64,000 bases of DNA from a virus, in the IMG/VR virus record IMGVR_UViG_3300042860_001108, positions 1 to 64,000 of that record; one strand, 5' to 3'. This document shows, piece after piece, positions 7,657-16,042 of the stretch; position 1 is the stretch's first letter; every line of letters starts with the position of its first letter. Made by a program: the position numbers and the translations under genes. The notes beneath the pieces were generated by a model that had not been told where the DNA came from, did no database searches, and saw only the letters and a program-made list of their open reading frames with translations.

Positions 7657-8778
7657 ATGCCGCTGCAGTCAATGGATCAAATCATCTCTGCGATCACCGC
7701 AGGGCAGTTCAACCGCACGGATTGGAACAAAAACGCGCTGCCAACAACCGCGCAAACGGCAGGTGTTTGGTATGACCTCTCAGTCGGCGCAGGCAATCCG
7801 TTTCAGAACTCGACGCACGGGTCTACGACGAACCTAGCGTTCCAATCGCTGTCTGATACCACGACCACAACTGCCACAACGGCGGCGACAAGCGGCAGCA
7901 TCTCGGGCACCACGTTCACCGACACCACGCACGGCACGGGTCGATTCACAATTGGCATGCGGTTGACCGGCACAGGTGTTTCGGCGGGCACGTTTATCAC
8001 CGCGCTGGGTACGGGCACAGGCGCAAACAACGGCGGTACTTACACCGTCAGCGTTTCTCAGACGGTTACTTCGCAGACCATCACAGGCACCTCTGCCACC
8101 AACGGTTTGTACACGGGGGGCGATGTCTCGCCGTCTGTCAAGAACATCCTGAACATATCGGCCTACTCAGCCGCAGCGACCAGCTCACCCGCCGTTCTGA
8201 TGCTGATAGATCAGGTGGCGATGTTTACCATTTCTTCTGTCACTACAACAGGCGCTCAGTCGTTTACGGGTACACAGACGCTGCCACGTTATGCAACGGG
8301 TGCGGGCCTACAGGCGTATATCGTGCCCTCTGTTGTGATGGGTGCTGGCACGCCGACAATCCAGCTTAACTACACAAACGTGGGGAGTACATCAGGTCGA
8401 TTGACTCCTGCAAGCCCGGTTTTGCCAACTGCCACCACCACATCTCCGGTGGGGTCGGTCATCTATTCCGGTACGGGCGCGGGCAAGTACGGACCGTTCC
8501 TCCCCCTTGCGGCGGGTGACACGGGCATTTTGTCAGTCCAGTCTATCAACCTGTCCGCCACAATGACGTCGGGTTGTTTGGTTCTTGTACTGTGTAAACC
8601 TTTGTTGACGATACCGTTGACGACGGTTGGTGTGGCGTCGGAGCGCGACTTAGTGAATCAGTTGCCGTCAATGCCGAGAATTTTTGACGGTGCAAATTTG
8701 CAGTGGTTGATGTACGCAGGCGCAGCTACTCCTGTCAACACCGCCTACTACGGCAGCATTGATGTAGCCTGGGGCTAA
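7657..8778 (+). CDS. Virion structural protein with inserted beta domain
   Basis: 373 aa. It is a paralogue of the preceding 293-aa protein. The extra length comes mainly from a Thr/Gly/Ser-rich insert at about residues 65-150 ([38 protein letters not shown]-like pattern), which resembles the beta-helical or Ig-like modules found in fibres. The C-terminal half ([36 protein letters not shown]) aligns with GDTGIRSVQSVTFDAP and FVLVKPLEQIILRE of the neighbour. A receptor-facing or head-surface role is possible. Confidence 0.75.
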   Translation: MPLQSMDQIISAITAGQFNRTDWNKNALPTTAQTAGVWYDLSVGAGNPFQNSTHGSTTNLAFQSLSDTTTTTATTAATSGSISGTTFTDTTHGTGRFTIGMRLTGTGVSAGTFITALGTGTGANNGGTYTVSVSQTVTSQTITGTSATNGLYTGGDVSPSVKNILNISAYSAAATSSPAVLMLIDQVAMFTISSVTTTGAQSFTGTQTLPRYATGAGLQAYIVPSVVMGAGTPTIQLNYTNVGSTSGRLTPASPVLPTATTTSPVGSVIYSGTGAGKYGPFLPLAAGDTGILSVQSINLSATMTSGCLVLVLCKPLLTIPLTTVGVASERDLVNQLPSMPRIFDGANLQWLMYAGAATPVNTAYYGSIDVAWG

Positions 8779-8779
8779 C

Positions 8780-9571
8780 ATGGCTCTGATCGGCAATTAC
8801 TCCGTCTACGACAAGCTGCCGCTGAAGTACGGCGGCGGGTCCAGCGCTATCACGGCTATTCAGTCAGGTAACCGGGGTAATTTTTCTCAATCAGGTCGTG
8901 TGCGTAGCCGCATGATGCAGGACCAGACCACCACGGCGCTGGAGTACTACGCGCTGCCGAACGGGGCCTACCCCAGCCTGACATGGTTTATCCCACAACA
9001 AGCTGGTCAGATCGGAGCAAGCAACCAGATCTATGGCTTGGGAAGCATCGTCGCCGATCTGGCGGGGGGCAGAAACGCTACTGCGGATCTGACGGGATCA
9101 GGCACGGTCACCAATGCGTTCCTGTCGCTGATTGCCGACCTGATTGCGTCGTTGACTGGCGCGGGCGACATTTCGCCCCCACCAAATTTGCTGGCGCTGC
9201 TAAATCTATCTGGCGATCTGACGGGCGCTGGTGCCATCACCGCCGTGCTGAATGCGTTTGCTTCTGTACAAGCAGATCTGTCAGGCACAGGCACGCTAAC
9301 GCTCGTCCCCTACGCCACTGGAGAGTTGTCGGCTGACATCACGGGCGAGTCTGTGCTGTCCCCGCAAAATTTGGCAGCGGCAGTGTGGCAAGCCCTGGCA
9401 GCGCAGTACAACGACAGTGGCACGATGGGCAACAAGTTGAACCTTGCAGCATCTGGCGGAGTAGACTACGATACGCTTGCGCAAGCTGTGTGGACCTATG
9501 TGAGCCGCACGCTAACCTCGGGCAGCAATGACTGCCTGACCCTCCCCCAGTTCCTGGCTCTGAAGGACTGA
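8780..9571 (+). CDS. Repeat-containing tail/virion protein
   Basis: 263 aa, ATG 2 nt after the previous stop. Residues about 90-190 consist of imperfect repeats of the form ADLTGSGTVT / GDLTGAGAIT / ADLSGTGTLT / ADITGESVLS, spaced by Ala/Leu-rich linkers, predicting stacked beta turns. The C-terminal segment (LAAAVWQALAAQYNDSGTMG, then YDTLAQAVWTYVSRTLTSG) is a short helical motif shared by many phage tail proteins. It shares one base with the next gene (TGATG). Confidence 0.7.
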   Translation: MALIGNYSVYDKLPLKYGGGSSAITAIQSGNRGNFSQSGRVRSRMMQDQTTTALEYYALPNGAYPSLTWFIPQQAGQIGASNQIYGLGSIVADLAGGRNATADLTGSGTVTNAFLSLIADLIASLTGAGDISPPPNLLALLNLSGDLTGAGAITAVLNAFASVQADLSGTGTLTLVPYATGELSADITGESVLSPQNLAAAVWQALAAQYNDSGTMGNKLNLAASGGVDYDTLAQAVWTYVSRTLTSGSNDCLTLPQFLALKD

Positions 9572-9828
9572 TGATGGCTAAGTCGCCTGCTTGGACCCGC
9601 AAAGAAGGCAAAGCCGAGGCTGGCGGCCTCAACGCCAAAGGCCGAGCCTCCTACAACAAGGCTAACCCCGGCAAGCCTGGGCTCAAAGCCCCGCAGCCCG
9701 AAGGTGGCCCGCGCAAGAAGTCATTCTGCGCCCGGATGTCAGGGATGAAGGCCAAACTTACCAGCGAGAAGACGGCCAAAGATCCGAACTCTCGTATCAA
9801 TAAAAGCCTGAGGGCGTGGAACTGTTAA
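9571..9828 (+). CDS. Small basic phage protein (DUF6321-like)
   Basis: 85 aa, start ATGATG overlapping the upstream stop (a second ATG at 9574 is equally possible). It is very basic, with the pattern TRKEGKAEAGGLNAKGRASY, then PQPEGGPRKKSFCARMSGM and a final PNSRINKSLRAWNC. I recall this pattern as a family of unknown function widespread in phages (DUF6321); the family number is from memory. It sits directly before the holin-like gene. Confidence 0.75.
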   Translation: MMAKSPAWTRKEGKAEAGGLNAKGRASYNKANPGKPGLKAPQPEGGPRKKSFCARMSGMKAKLTSEKTAKDPNSRINKSLRAWNC

Positions 9829-9829
9829 C

Positions 9830-10006
9830 ATGAAACACGAAGTTTCTGAAAGCACAAAACATGCTGTTGACGCCCTATCAGTCGTTACAGTGGTTGGCAC
9901 GCTCGTGGAATTTTTACCTGCTGTTGCAGCAATCTTTACGATTGTGTGGACCGCAATTCGCATCTGGGAGACAGAAACAGTTCGCGGATGGCGAGGAAAG
10001 AAGTAA
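9830..10006 (+). CDS. Holin-like small membrane protein
   Basis: 58 aa. MKHEVSESTKHAVDALSVVT, then a hydrophobic stretch (residues about 15-45, ending TIVWTAIRIW) and a basic tail RGWRGKK. One long or two short membrane segments with a charged tail is a holin layout, and similar proteins are annotated as holins in podoviruses of freshwater bacteria. A second 3-TM holin-like gene lies 6 kb downstream next to the lysozyme. Its stop overlaps the next start (TAATG). Confidence 0.6.
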   Translation: MKHEVSESTKHAVDALSVVTVVGTLVEFLPAVAAIFTIVWTAIRIWETETVRGWRGKK

Positions 10007-10311
10007 TGCCTGTCCAGTCTGAAAAACAGCGCAGGTTTATGTATGCTTCACTTGCAGGCAAGACAGATGTCTCACCCAGCGTAGCGAAGAAGTTTGTTGG
10101 TCCCAAAGCACATGCCGAAGGAGGCAGTATGAAAGAGTCCAAGGAAATGATGAAGAAGGAAGTGGCCTTCATGAAGAAGAAGGGCGCTCCGAAGTCCATG
10201 ATCAAGCACGAGATGAAGGAAGCCAAGGGTTACGCCAAGGGCGGCGGCATTGAGTCCAAGGGTAAAAAACCCGCCAAGATAGTCAAGATGATGGGCGGCG
10301 GTAAGTGCTGA
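10006..10311 (+). CDS. Small Lys/Gly-rich virion-module protein
   Basis: 101 aa. The start ATG at 10006 overlaps the holin stop, and an upstream extension of the frame is unnecessary. It opens MPVQSEKQRRFMYASLAGK, a common start of short basic phage proteins, and continues with Lys-rich helices (MMKKEVAFMKKKGAPKSMIK). It carries two A-x-GG motifs (HAEGGSMK, YAKGGGIE) shared with several neighbours. Function unknown. Confidence 0.7.
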   Translation: MPVQSEKQRRFMYASLAGKTDVSPSVAKKFVGPKAHAEGGSMKESKEMMKKEVAFMKKKGAPKSMIKHEMKEAKGYAKGGGIESKGKKPAKIVKMMGGGKC

Positions 10312-10321
10312 GGAGCCTGAG

Positions 10322-10675
10322 ATGCCATTACCAGTAATTGCTCGGGCAGTAGCTTCTAAACTTGCCAAAGATGCCGCAAAAAACACGGCAAAACAGACCG
10401 CGAAAGAAGCGGCAGAAACATCTGCTCAGCAAGCAGCAAAAGAAACTGCAAAATTTCCGGGGCAGCGTTTAACGGGAACGCGAGCAGCAAAAGACACAAA
10501 AGAGCCAACGGAATACACGCCAGAATTGTCTGGTCGTATGCGTTATCGTCAACCAAGGGAAGATGAGTTTTTTGAAACTCGCACTCCTCGCATGAGTGAT
10601 GATTACAAAAAAGGCGGCAAAGTTCGTGGCGGCGGCTGTGAGCGGCAGGGCAAGACTAGGGGAAAATTTGTATGA
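10322..10675 (+). CDS. Small Ala/Lys-rich protein, unknown
   Basis: 117 aa. The N-terminal half is an alanine/lysine/glutamate helix (AVASKLAKDAAKNTAKQTAK and on). The C-terminal half is basic and ends DDYKKGGKVRGGGCERQGKTR, again with the GG motif of this gene group. It overlaps the next gene by 4 nt (ATGA). Somewhat AT-richer than neighbours. Confidence 0.65.
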   Translation: MPLPVIARAVASKLAKDAAKNTAKQTAKEAAETSAQQAAKETAKFPGQRLTGTRAAKDTKEPTEYTPELSGRMRYRQPREDEFFETRTPRMSDDYKKGGKVRGGGCERQGKTRGKFV

Positions 10676-10899
10676 GGCCGAGCCGTGGCATGGGTGACAT
10701 TCGACCTGAACTGAAGAAGCGCCGTGACAACACCAACTTTAAGCAGTACGCCGAAGGTGGTGAGGTCGGGCTCTATGCCAACATCAACGCCAAGCGCAAG
10801 CGGATTGCCGCTGGATCGGGTGAAACCATGCGCAAGCCGGGTTCTCCCGGCGCTCCTACTGCCAAAGCCTTCAAGCGTTCTGCGCTGACAGCAAAGTAA
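10672..10899 (+). CDS. Small basic protein, unknown
   Basis: 75 aa, 4-nt overlap with the previous gene. It contains FKQYAEGGEVGLYANINAKR, so it shares the A-x-GG motif, and has a very basic composition. The closing SPGAPTAKAFKRSALTAK is low-complexity. Likely a virion-module accessory protein; no recognisable domain. Confidence 0.65.
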   Translation: MRPSRGMGDIRPELKKRRDNTNFKQYAEGGEVGLYANINAKRKRIAAGSGETMRKPGSPGAPTAKAFKRSALTAK

Positions 10900-10902
10900 G
10901 CC

Positions 10903-11598
10903 ATGACAACATCCGGCACCGCTACGTTTAATTTAGATTTGGCAGAGTACGTTGAAGAAGCCTTTGAGCGCTGTGGTGCTGAGTTGCGCACGGGCTATGA
11001 CCTGAAGACTGCACGGCGTAGCCTAAATCTGCTGTTTGCAGATTGGTCGAATCGCGGCATAAACATGTGGACCATTGAGCAGGGTACACAAGTCCTGACC
11101 GCTGGCACCAATACCTACACGCTGCCCGCCGATACGGTGGATCTGATTGAGCATGTGATTCGTACGGGCGCGGGAAATGTTTCCACACAGACTGATCTGA
11201 CCATCACGCGCATCAGCGTTTCTACCTACTCGTCCATCCCGAACAAGCTGCAGCAGGCAAGGCCGATCCAAATCTGGATCAACCGCCAAGCAGCAGCGCC
11301 GCAGTTCACCGTGTGGCCCACGCCTGACAATTCTCAGACGTACACGCTCGTCTACTGGCGCTTGCGCAGGATTCAAGACGCTGGTGCGGGCGGGACGTAC
11401 ACACAAGATGTACCGTTTAGGTTCATCCCCGCTTTGGTGTCCGGCCTTGCCTACTATCTGTCCATGAAGATCCCCGGTGCGATGGAGCGTATGCAGGTGC
11501 TAAAGGCGCAATATGATGAGGACTGGGATCTTGCCTCGACGGAAGACAGAGACCGCAGTGCAGTACGTTTTGTCCCAAGGCAGATGTTCATAAGTTGA
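10903..11598 (+). CDS. Head-tail adaptor, P22 gp4 / T7 gp11-like
   Basis: 231 aa. It begins NLDLAEYVEEAFERCGAELR, then TARRSLNLLFADWSNRGINM, LTAGTNTYTLPADTVDLIEH, and ends with the helical PFRFIPALVSGLAYYLSMKI. These match the packaged-DNA stabilisation / tail-tube-A type adaptor that binds the portal and completes podoviral heads. The length is typical. The neighbour at 13046 shares the layout, so two adaptor-type proteins may be present. Confidence 0.75.
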   Translation: MTTSGTATFNLDLAEYVEEAFERCGAELRTGYDLKTARRSLNLLFADWSNRGINMWTIEQGTQVLTAGTNTYTLPADTVDLIEHVIRTGAGNVSTQTDLTITRISVSTYSSIPNKLQQARPIQIWINRQAAAPQFTVWPTPDNSQTYTLVYWRLRRIQDAGAGGTYTQDVPFRFIPALVSGLAYYLSMKIPGAMERMQVLKAQYDEDWDLASTEDRDRSAVRFVPRQMFIS

Positions 11599-11613
11599 TC
11601 ATGGAGGTTTAAA

Positions 11614-12282
11614 ATGGCAGGGCCGTTGTTTGCTGTGGGGCGGGCGCTGCTGGGCAGCCAGCTCACCCAGCCGATAATGAATGAGATGGCGATTCGCGGG
11701 TTGGGTAGCGGAACGCTGAGTCCGGAAGTGGCGCGGTTGCTGTACAGCAACCGCACTCTGGGCGAGCAGCTTGCCAGCAGCGTTGAGCCGCTGGGGCGGC
11801 TGCTGGGGTTCCTGCCCGAGGAGCGACCCAACTACAACCTGCCCGACGACTACAGCGTGGGTCCGCAGGGCGAGATTTACAACTTGGCCGGTGACCGCAT
11901 GGTTACGGGCGAAGGCGTGACGGGGTTCCAGCCCGTAGCGCAATACGGGGAGTACGGGTTTCAAGAGCCTTTGCCGCCCCGTCCTGAAGGCTATCCGTCC
12001 GACGCACCGTGGCCGCCGCCTGGGGCGGGGGGCGGCTTTATGCCTGCTGCGGAGGGGCTGCTCAGCCTACAGCAACCGTCGCAGGAAGATGAACAAGAAC
12101 GGCGCCGCAGGGAATGGCAGGATGCAACCGGAGGTGCTCATGGAGGTGTTGTTGCAAATGGCGTGATAGCGCAACGCAAGCGCCAGCAGGAAGAAGCAGC
12201 CAAAATGAAGGCACAAGCAATGCTTCGTGCTGTTCCAATGCCCAATGAGTACCGCCAAGGCGGGCGGGTGCGAATGATATGA
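11614..12282 (+). CDS. Hypothetical virion-module protein
   Basis: 222 aa, GGAGGTTTAAA before ATG. The N-terminal 50 residues are hydrophobic/alanine-rich (FAVGRALLGSQLTQPIMNEM). The middle is Pro/Gly-rich (LPPRPEGYPSDAPWPPPGAG). The C-terminal region is a charged Gln/Glu/Arg helix ending EYRQGGRVRMI with the GG motif shared in this region. Function not recognised. Overlaps the next gene by 4 nt. Confidence 0.65.
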   Translation: MAGPLFAVGRALLGSQLTQPIMNEMAIRGLGSGTLSPEVARLLYSNRTLGEQLASSVEPLGRLLGFLPEERPNYNLPDDYSVGPQGEIYNLAGDRMVTGEGVTGFQPVAQYGEYGFQEPLPPRPEGYPSDAPWPPPGAGGGFMPAAEGLLSLQQPSQEDEQERRRREWQDATGGAHGGVVANGVIAQRKRQQEEAAKMKAQAMLRAVPMPNEYRQGGRVRMI

Positions 12283-12671
12283 GCAATCGCTTTGCAAACG
12301 GCGCAAAGGCATTTGGTTTCTGCGATGTCTGTGGGTTCCGTTTCGACCTCAAAAAGCTCAAGAATCTCGTAGTCAAAACCAAGCAAACACAGATCAAAGC
12401 GTGTCCTCAATGCTGGACCCCAGATCATCCTCAGTTGCAACTCGGGATGTACCCTGTAAGTGACCCCCAGGCCATCCGTGATCCCCGTCCAGATACGAAC
12501 ACTTGGTACTCTTCAGGTCAGACGGTTATTGACACCATCGGTATTGGTAGCCGGGTGATTGAGTGGGGCTGGGCTCCGATAGGTGGGTCCAGTGGTTTTG
12601 ATGCGCCCCTGACGCCAAACAGCTTGGTCGGGCAGGGATATGTTGGTACAGTCCAAATTGTCACGACCTAA
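12279..12671 (+). CDS. Zinc-ribbon virion-module protein
   Basis: 130 aa, 4-nt overlap with the upstream gene. The N-terminus carries a four-cysteine ribbon (FCDVCGFRF ... KACPQCW, about 28 residues apart). The C-terminal half is a neutral, Gly/Thr-rich beta segment (STWYSSGQTV-type; VIEWGWAPIGG). Similar two-part proteins occur near phage head-completion genes. Metal binding is inferred from the cysteines, function unknown. Confidence 0.7.
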   Translation: MSNRFANGAKAFGFCDVCGFRFDLKKLKNLVVKTKQTQIKACPQCWTPDHPQLQLGMYPVSDPQAIRDPRPDTNTWYSSGQTVIDTIGIGSRVIEWGWAPIGGSSGFDAPLTPNSLVGQGYVGTVQIVTT

Positions 12672-12677
12672 GGAGCG

Positions 12678-12842
12678 ATGATGAAAGATGTTCACAAGCA
12701 CGAACGTGCGATGCACCCAGGCAAGCCGCTGACCAAGCTTGCCAAGGGAGGGAAAGCCTTCAAGAAGGGTGGTCCCACCTCTGAGGACCGTATGCGCTTG
12801 GGCAAGAATCTGTCCCGCGCTGCCAACCAGAAGACGGGGTGA
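12678..12842 (+). CDS. Short Lys-rich protein
   Basis: 54 aa, AAGGAGCG before tandem ATGATG. MMKDVHKHERAMHPGKPLTK is followed by LAKGGKAFKKGGPTSEDRM, so it has two GG motifs. Highly basic. It belongs with the other small GG-containing proteins of this module. Too short for domain assignment. Confidence 0.6.
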   Translation: MMKDVHKHERAMHPGKPLTKLAKGGKAFKKGGPTSEDRMRLGKNLSRAANQKTG

Positions 12843-12845
12843 GCT

Positions 12846-13037
12846 ATGAGCAAGATCACAAAACTGCCGCCTGCCAAGCAGGCATACCCGCAAGGCCCTG
12901 TCAATCCGCGTGACCTGTGCATGGTGGTGGGCAGCATCTCCAAAGAGTCCGCTCCGGGGCCGAAGACCTCCGGGATCAAGCAGCGTGGATCTGGTGCCGC
13001 TACTCGCGGCTTCATGTCTCGTGGGCCGATGGCGTGA
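12846..13037 (+). CDS. Short basic protein, unknown
   Basis: 63 aa, starting 4 nt after the previous stop. It opens MSKITKLPPAKQAYPQGPVN and ends GAATRGFMSRGPMA. Small, basic and proline-rich. Conserved spacing and a ribosome-binding site inside the upstream stop region support expression. No recognised function. Confidence 0.55.
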   Translation: MSKITKLPPAKQAYPQGPVNPRDLCMVVGSISKESAPGPKTSGIKQRGSGAATRGFMSRGPMA

Positions 13038-13045
13038 GGTGAAAC

Positions 13046-13693
13046 TTGAACTACACCGAGTTGCAGACTGCCGTTGAGGACAGCACGGAAAATACGTTTT
13101 CCGCGACAGACTTTGCGCTTCTGACGAAGCTAGCAGAGCAGCGCATCTACAACTCGGTGCAGCTTCCCAATTTGCGGAAGACATCAAACCTCACGCTGAC
13201 CATTGGTAATCCGTTACTTGTAGTGCCGACAGACTTCTTGTCTGCGTTTTCCTTTGGGGTTACATCGGGCACTACGTTCAGCTACCTGCTGAACAAAGAT
13301 GTGAACTTCATGCGGGAGGCTTTCCCGAGTTCAACTACAACGGGGACGCCGCAGTACTACGCCCTGTACGGGACGCAGACCGGAACTCCGCTGGTGCAGT
13401 CTTTCCTGTTGGGGCCCACGCCCAACGCTGCGCTGACGGCTGAACTGAACTACTTCTACTACCCGGAGAGCATCGTCACTGCATCGACCACATGGCTGGG
13501 CAACAACTTTGACTCGGTGCTGTTCAACGCAGTGATGCTGGAAGCTGCCCGGTTCATGAAGCAGGAGCAGGACATCGTTGCGCTGATGGACAAAGAGTAC
13601 ATGCAGTCCTTGGCGCTGTTGAAGAACCTGGGTGACGGGCGCGACAGGCAGGACAGTTATCGCTCGGGGCAGGTACGAACACAGGTGAACTAA
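13046..13693 (+). CDS. Adaptor/head-tail connector protein (SU10-adaptor-like)
   Basis: 215 aa with a TTG start (MNYTELQTAVEDSTENTFSA) and GAGGTGAAAC upstream. The pattern DFALLTKLAEQRIYNSVQLP, LTIGNPLLVVPTDFLSAFSF, AELNYFYYPESIV and LFNAVMLEAARFMKQEQDIV matches the family of phage adaptor proteins that sit under the portal, comparable to phage SU10 (family recalled from memory). With the gp4-like gene at 10903 it suggests a two-ring neck. Confidence 0.65.
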   Translation: MNYTELQTAVEDSTENTFSATDFALLTKLAEQRIYNSVQLPNLRKTSNLTLTIGNPLLVVPTDFLSAFSFGVTSGTTFSYLLNKDVNFMREAFPSSTTTGTPQYYALYGTQTGTPLVQSFLLGPTPNAALTAELNYFYYPESIVTASTTWLGNNFDSVLFNAVMLEAARFMKQEQDIVALMDKEYMQSLALLKNLGDGRDRQDSYRSGQVRTQVN

Positions 13694-14110
13694 ATGGCTC
13701 TGGTACAAACGCTATGCTCTTCGTTCAAACAGGAGTCATGGCTGGGTATCCATGATCTGGATACCGATGTTTTGAAGATGGCGCTCTACACGAGCGCCGC
13801 TTCTCTTGGTGCGGACACCACGGCCTACACCCTCACAGGTGAAACGTCTGGCACAGGCTACACCGCAGGCGGGGAGGTTCTTGTCAACGTTCAAGTCCTT
13901 CTTTCTGGTACCACGGCGTATTGCACGTTTGATAACCCTGCGTGGCCGGGGTCTAGTTTTGTCACCCGTGGTGCGTTGATCTACAACACTTCCAAAGCCG
14001 ACCGTGCTATTGCCGTTTTGGACTTCGGTTCTGACAAAACTGCTGGGCCAAATTTTACGGTACAGCTTCCGGTTGCTTCTGCCACCACGGCAGTCATTCG
14101 ATTTGCTTGA
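13694..14110 (+). CDS. Virion structural protein
   Basis: 138 aa, ATG immediately after the previous TAA. It contains DTDVLKMALYTSAASLGADT, GTGYTAGGEVLVNVQVLLSG and a terminal TVQLPVASATTAVIRFA, a small beta-sandwich pattern found in phage head or tail proteins. It resembles the 6169 gene in layout. No finer assignment possible. Confidence 0.7.
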   Translation: MALVQTLCSSFKQESWLGIHDLDTDVLKMALYTSAASLGADTTAYTLTGETSGTGYTAGGEVLVNVQVLLSGTTAYCTFDNPAWPGSSFVTRGALIYNTSKADRAIAVLDFGSDKTAGPNFTVQLPVASATTAVIRFA

Positions 14111-14118
14111 GGTAAAAA

Positions 14119-15543
14119 ATGCCATCTTCATACACCACCTCGCTGCGTCTCACGCTTCCTGCTACTGGGGAGTTGAGTGGCACTTGGGGCAGCACTGTAA
14201 ACACCGGCATTACTGAACTGCTTGATGCTGCGGTTGCAGGTACGGCGTCGATCTCTACGTGGGGTGGAGCGGGGGTTGCGTACACGCTGAGCAACAATTC
14301 TGGCACTGCGGACGAAGCACGCCGGATGTTCATTGTGGCGACGGGCACTCCGGGTGAGGCCAAGAACGTCATCTGCCCTGCGGTCAGCAAAATGTACGTG
14401 TTCAGGAACGACACGACGGGTGGCTTTGCACTGACTCTGAAGACCTCTGGGGGCACAGGTATTTCTGTCCCAGCGGGCCAGTACAAGTTCCTGTACTGCG
14501 ATGGGACCAATGTAGTTGAAACGTTCAACTCTGCCGGGGCACTGACCCTGAGCGGAGCTTTGTCTGTGGGGGGCACGGCAACATTTGCAGCCAACCCGAC
14601 GCTGTCTGCGGGCACAGCCAATCAGGTCCAGTACCTGAACGCTTCCAAGGTGCTGGTGGGCTCTGCGAACCTGACGTTTGACGGTACGGCGTTGACGCTC
14701 GGAGGGAATCCGACGCTTTCCGCAGGCACCGCCAACGGCGTGACCTACCTCAACGGCAGCAAGATGCTGACGAGCGGGAGTGCGCTGACGTTTAATGGGA
14801 CTTCGCTTGGTGTTGCTTCTGTCGCATCAACAGCCGCTTTGTCTTTGTCAAGCGCCACTAGCACTGCAATCAACCTCAACATTGGAGGTACTGAGCTTGC
14901 GCGTCTTTCTGCAAACGTAAACGGTATTTTTACTGTTGGTACAGAAGGAAGCGTTGCAGGGCTTGGTACGGGGTACGCAACGCTAGGAGCTTACAGTACT
15001 AATGGTGGTGGTTTTCGCATTTATCGGGGTACAGGCGCAGGAACCTCATCTGCCTTTTTTTATGCAGATAGCACCGGCACATTTCTTGGTTCAGCCGAAA
15101 ACACTTCTTTACTTTTTTACCAAAACAACACCGAACGCGCCCGCATCACGAGCGGGGGTAACCTGCTGGTGGGGACGACAACTGATCCCGGTAGCACTAA
15201 CAGCCGACTGGCTGTAGACCACACTGGTTCTGATTATGGTTTGACGCTCAACACAGCAACTTCTGCTGGCCCAAATCTTCTTCAATTTAGAAACAGCAAT
15301 AGCAACGGCGAAGCGCGGTTGTTGAACAACACTGGCGGGCCACTCACGTTCTATCGCAACCCTACCACCGAAGCTGCCCGCATCACGAGCGTGGGTGATT
15401 TCATACCAATAGTGCAGACAGCGGCACCTACGCTTACCAGCAACCAGCAGATGGTGTTTACGCTCACCAGCAACACAAACTTGCGCATATCTGTTCGCGG
15501 AACGGACGGGACAACTCGCGTGGCAAACATTACTTTGGCATAA
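14119..15543 (+). CDS. Tail fibre/spike-like structural protein
   Basis: 474 aa, TTGAGGTAAAAA before ATG. The N-terminal about 150 residues (MPSSYTTSLRLTLPATGELS; GTWGSTVNTGITELLDAAVA) match the virion-anchoring start of many fibre proteins. The remainder consists of Gly/Ser/Thr/Ala repeats with TLSAGTANQVQYLNASKVLV / TLSAGTANGVTYLNGSKMLT duplicated about 36 residues apart, then ERARITSGGNLLVGTT and EAARITSVGDFIP strands typical of fibre shafts. The second half is more AT-rich, as expected for host-range modules that recombine. No intramolecular chaperone domain seen. Confidence 0.7.
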   Translation: MPSSYTTSLRLTLPATGELSGTWGSTVNTGITELLDAAVAGTASISTWGGAGVAYTLSNNSGTADEARRMFIVATGTPGEAKNVICPAVSKMYVFRNDTTGGFALTLKTSGGTGISVPAGQYKFLYCDGTNVVETFNSAGALTLSGALSVGGTATFAANPTLSAGTANQVQYLNASKVLVGSANLTFDGTALTLGGNPTLSAGTANGVTYLNGSKMLTSGSALTFNGTSLGVASVASTAALSLSSATSTAINLNIGGTELARLSANVNGIFTVGTEGSVAGLGTGYATLGAYSTNGGGFRIYRGTGAGTSSAFFYADSTGTFLGSAENTSLLFYQNNTERARITSGGNLLVGTTTDPGSTNSRLAVDHTGSDYGLTLNTATSAGPNLLQFRNSNSNGEARLLNNTGGPLTFYRNPTTEAARITSVGDFIPIVQTAAPTLTSNQQMVFTLTSNTNLRISVRGTDGTTRVANITLA

Positions 15544-15553
15544 GGATCCAACC

Positions 15554-15862
15554 ATGAACTGGACCATCTCTTCCCTCGACCACACTCTTCCCGAGTGCTG
15601 CGTAACCACCGCCCACTGGCGTGTTTCAAAGACCGACGGCACTGCTTCTGGCAGCGTCTACGGCACGATCTCGTTGCCGCACAAGGATCACGACGCCCCC
15701 GACTTCATCCCTTACGAAGACCTGACCGAAGAAATTGTTATCGGCTGGGTCAAGGACCAGATGGGCGCCAACCAAGTCGCTGCGTATGAGGCCGCAGTGC
15801 AAGGGCAGATCGATGCCCAAGTCAATCCCACAACCGCCTCTGGAACTCCTTGGAGCAACTGA
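15554..15862 (+). CDS. Fibre-associated small protein
   Basis: 102 aa. MNWTISSLDHTLPECCVTTA, then TAHWRVSKTDGTASGSVYGT and FIPYEDLTEEIVIGWVKDQM with a short C-terminal helix. Proteins of this pattern commonly follow fibre genes in tailed phages and end with a Gln/Ile-rich helix plus low-complexity tail. An assembly or adaptor role is inferred only from position. Confidence 0.7.
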   Translation: MNWTISSLDHTLPECCVTTAHWRVSKTDGTASGSVYGTISLPHKDHDAPDFIPYEDLTEEIVIGWVKDQMGANQVAAYEAAVQGQIDAQVNPTTASGTPWSN

Positions 15863-16038
15863 TGAAAACCGATACCCCCATCTCCTTGACACTGGGCCTC
15901 GTCAACGGCATCCTGCAGTACCTCGGTACGCGCCCCTACGCGGAAGTCTTCCCGCTGGTGCAGGAGATCCAAGCGCAAGCCATGCCGCAGGTGCCTGTAC
16001 CTGCTCCGACGCCCGAGTCCGCTGGTCTGAGCGACTGA
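15862..16038 (+). CDS. Small protein after fibre gene
   Basis: 58 aa, start ATG at 15862 overlapping the previous stop (TGATG). MKTDTPISLTLGLVNGILQY is followed by RPYAEVFPLVQEIQAQAMPQ and a Pro-rich end. Short amphipathic helices, no TM segment. The pattern is recurrent downstream of phage fibre genes. Function unknown. Confidence 0.65.
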   Translation: MKTDTPISLTLGLVNGILQYLGTRPYAEVFPLVQEIQAQAMPQVPVPAPTPESAGLSD

Positions 16039-16042
16039 CATC

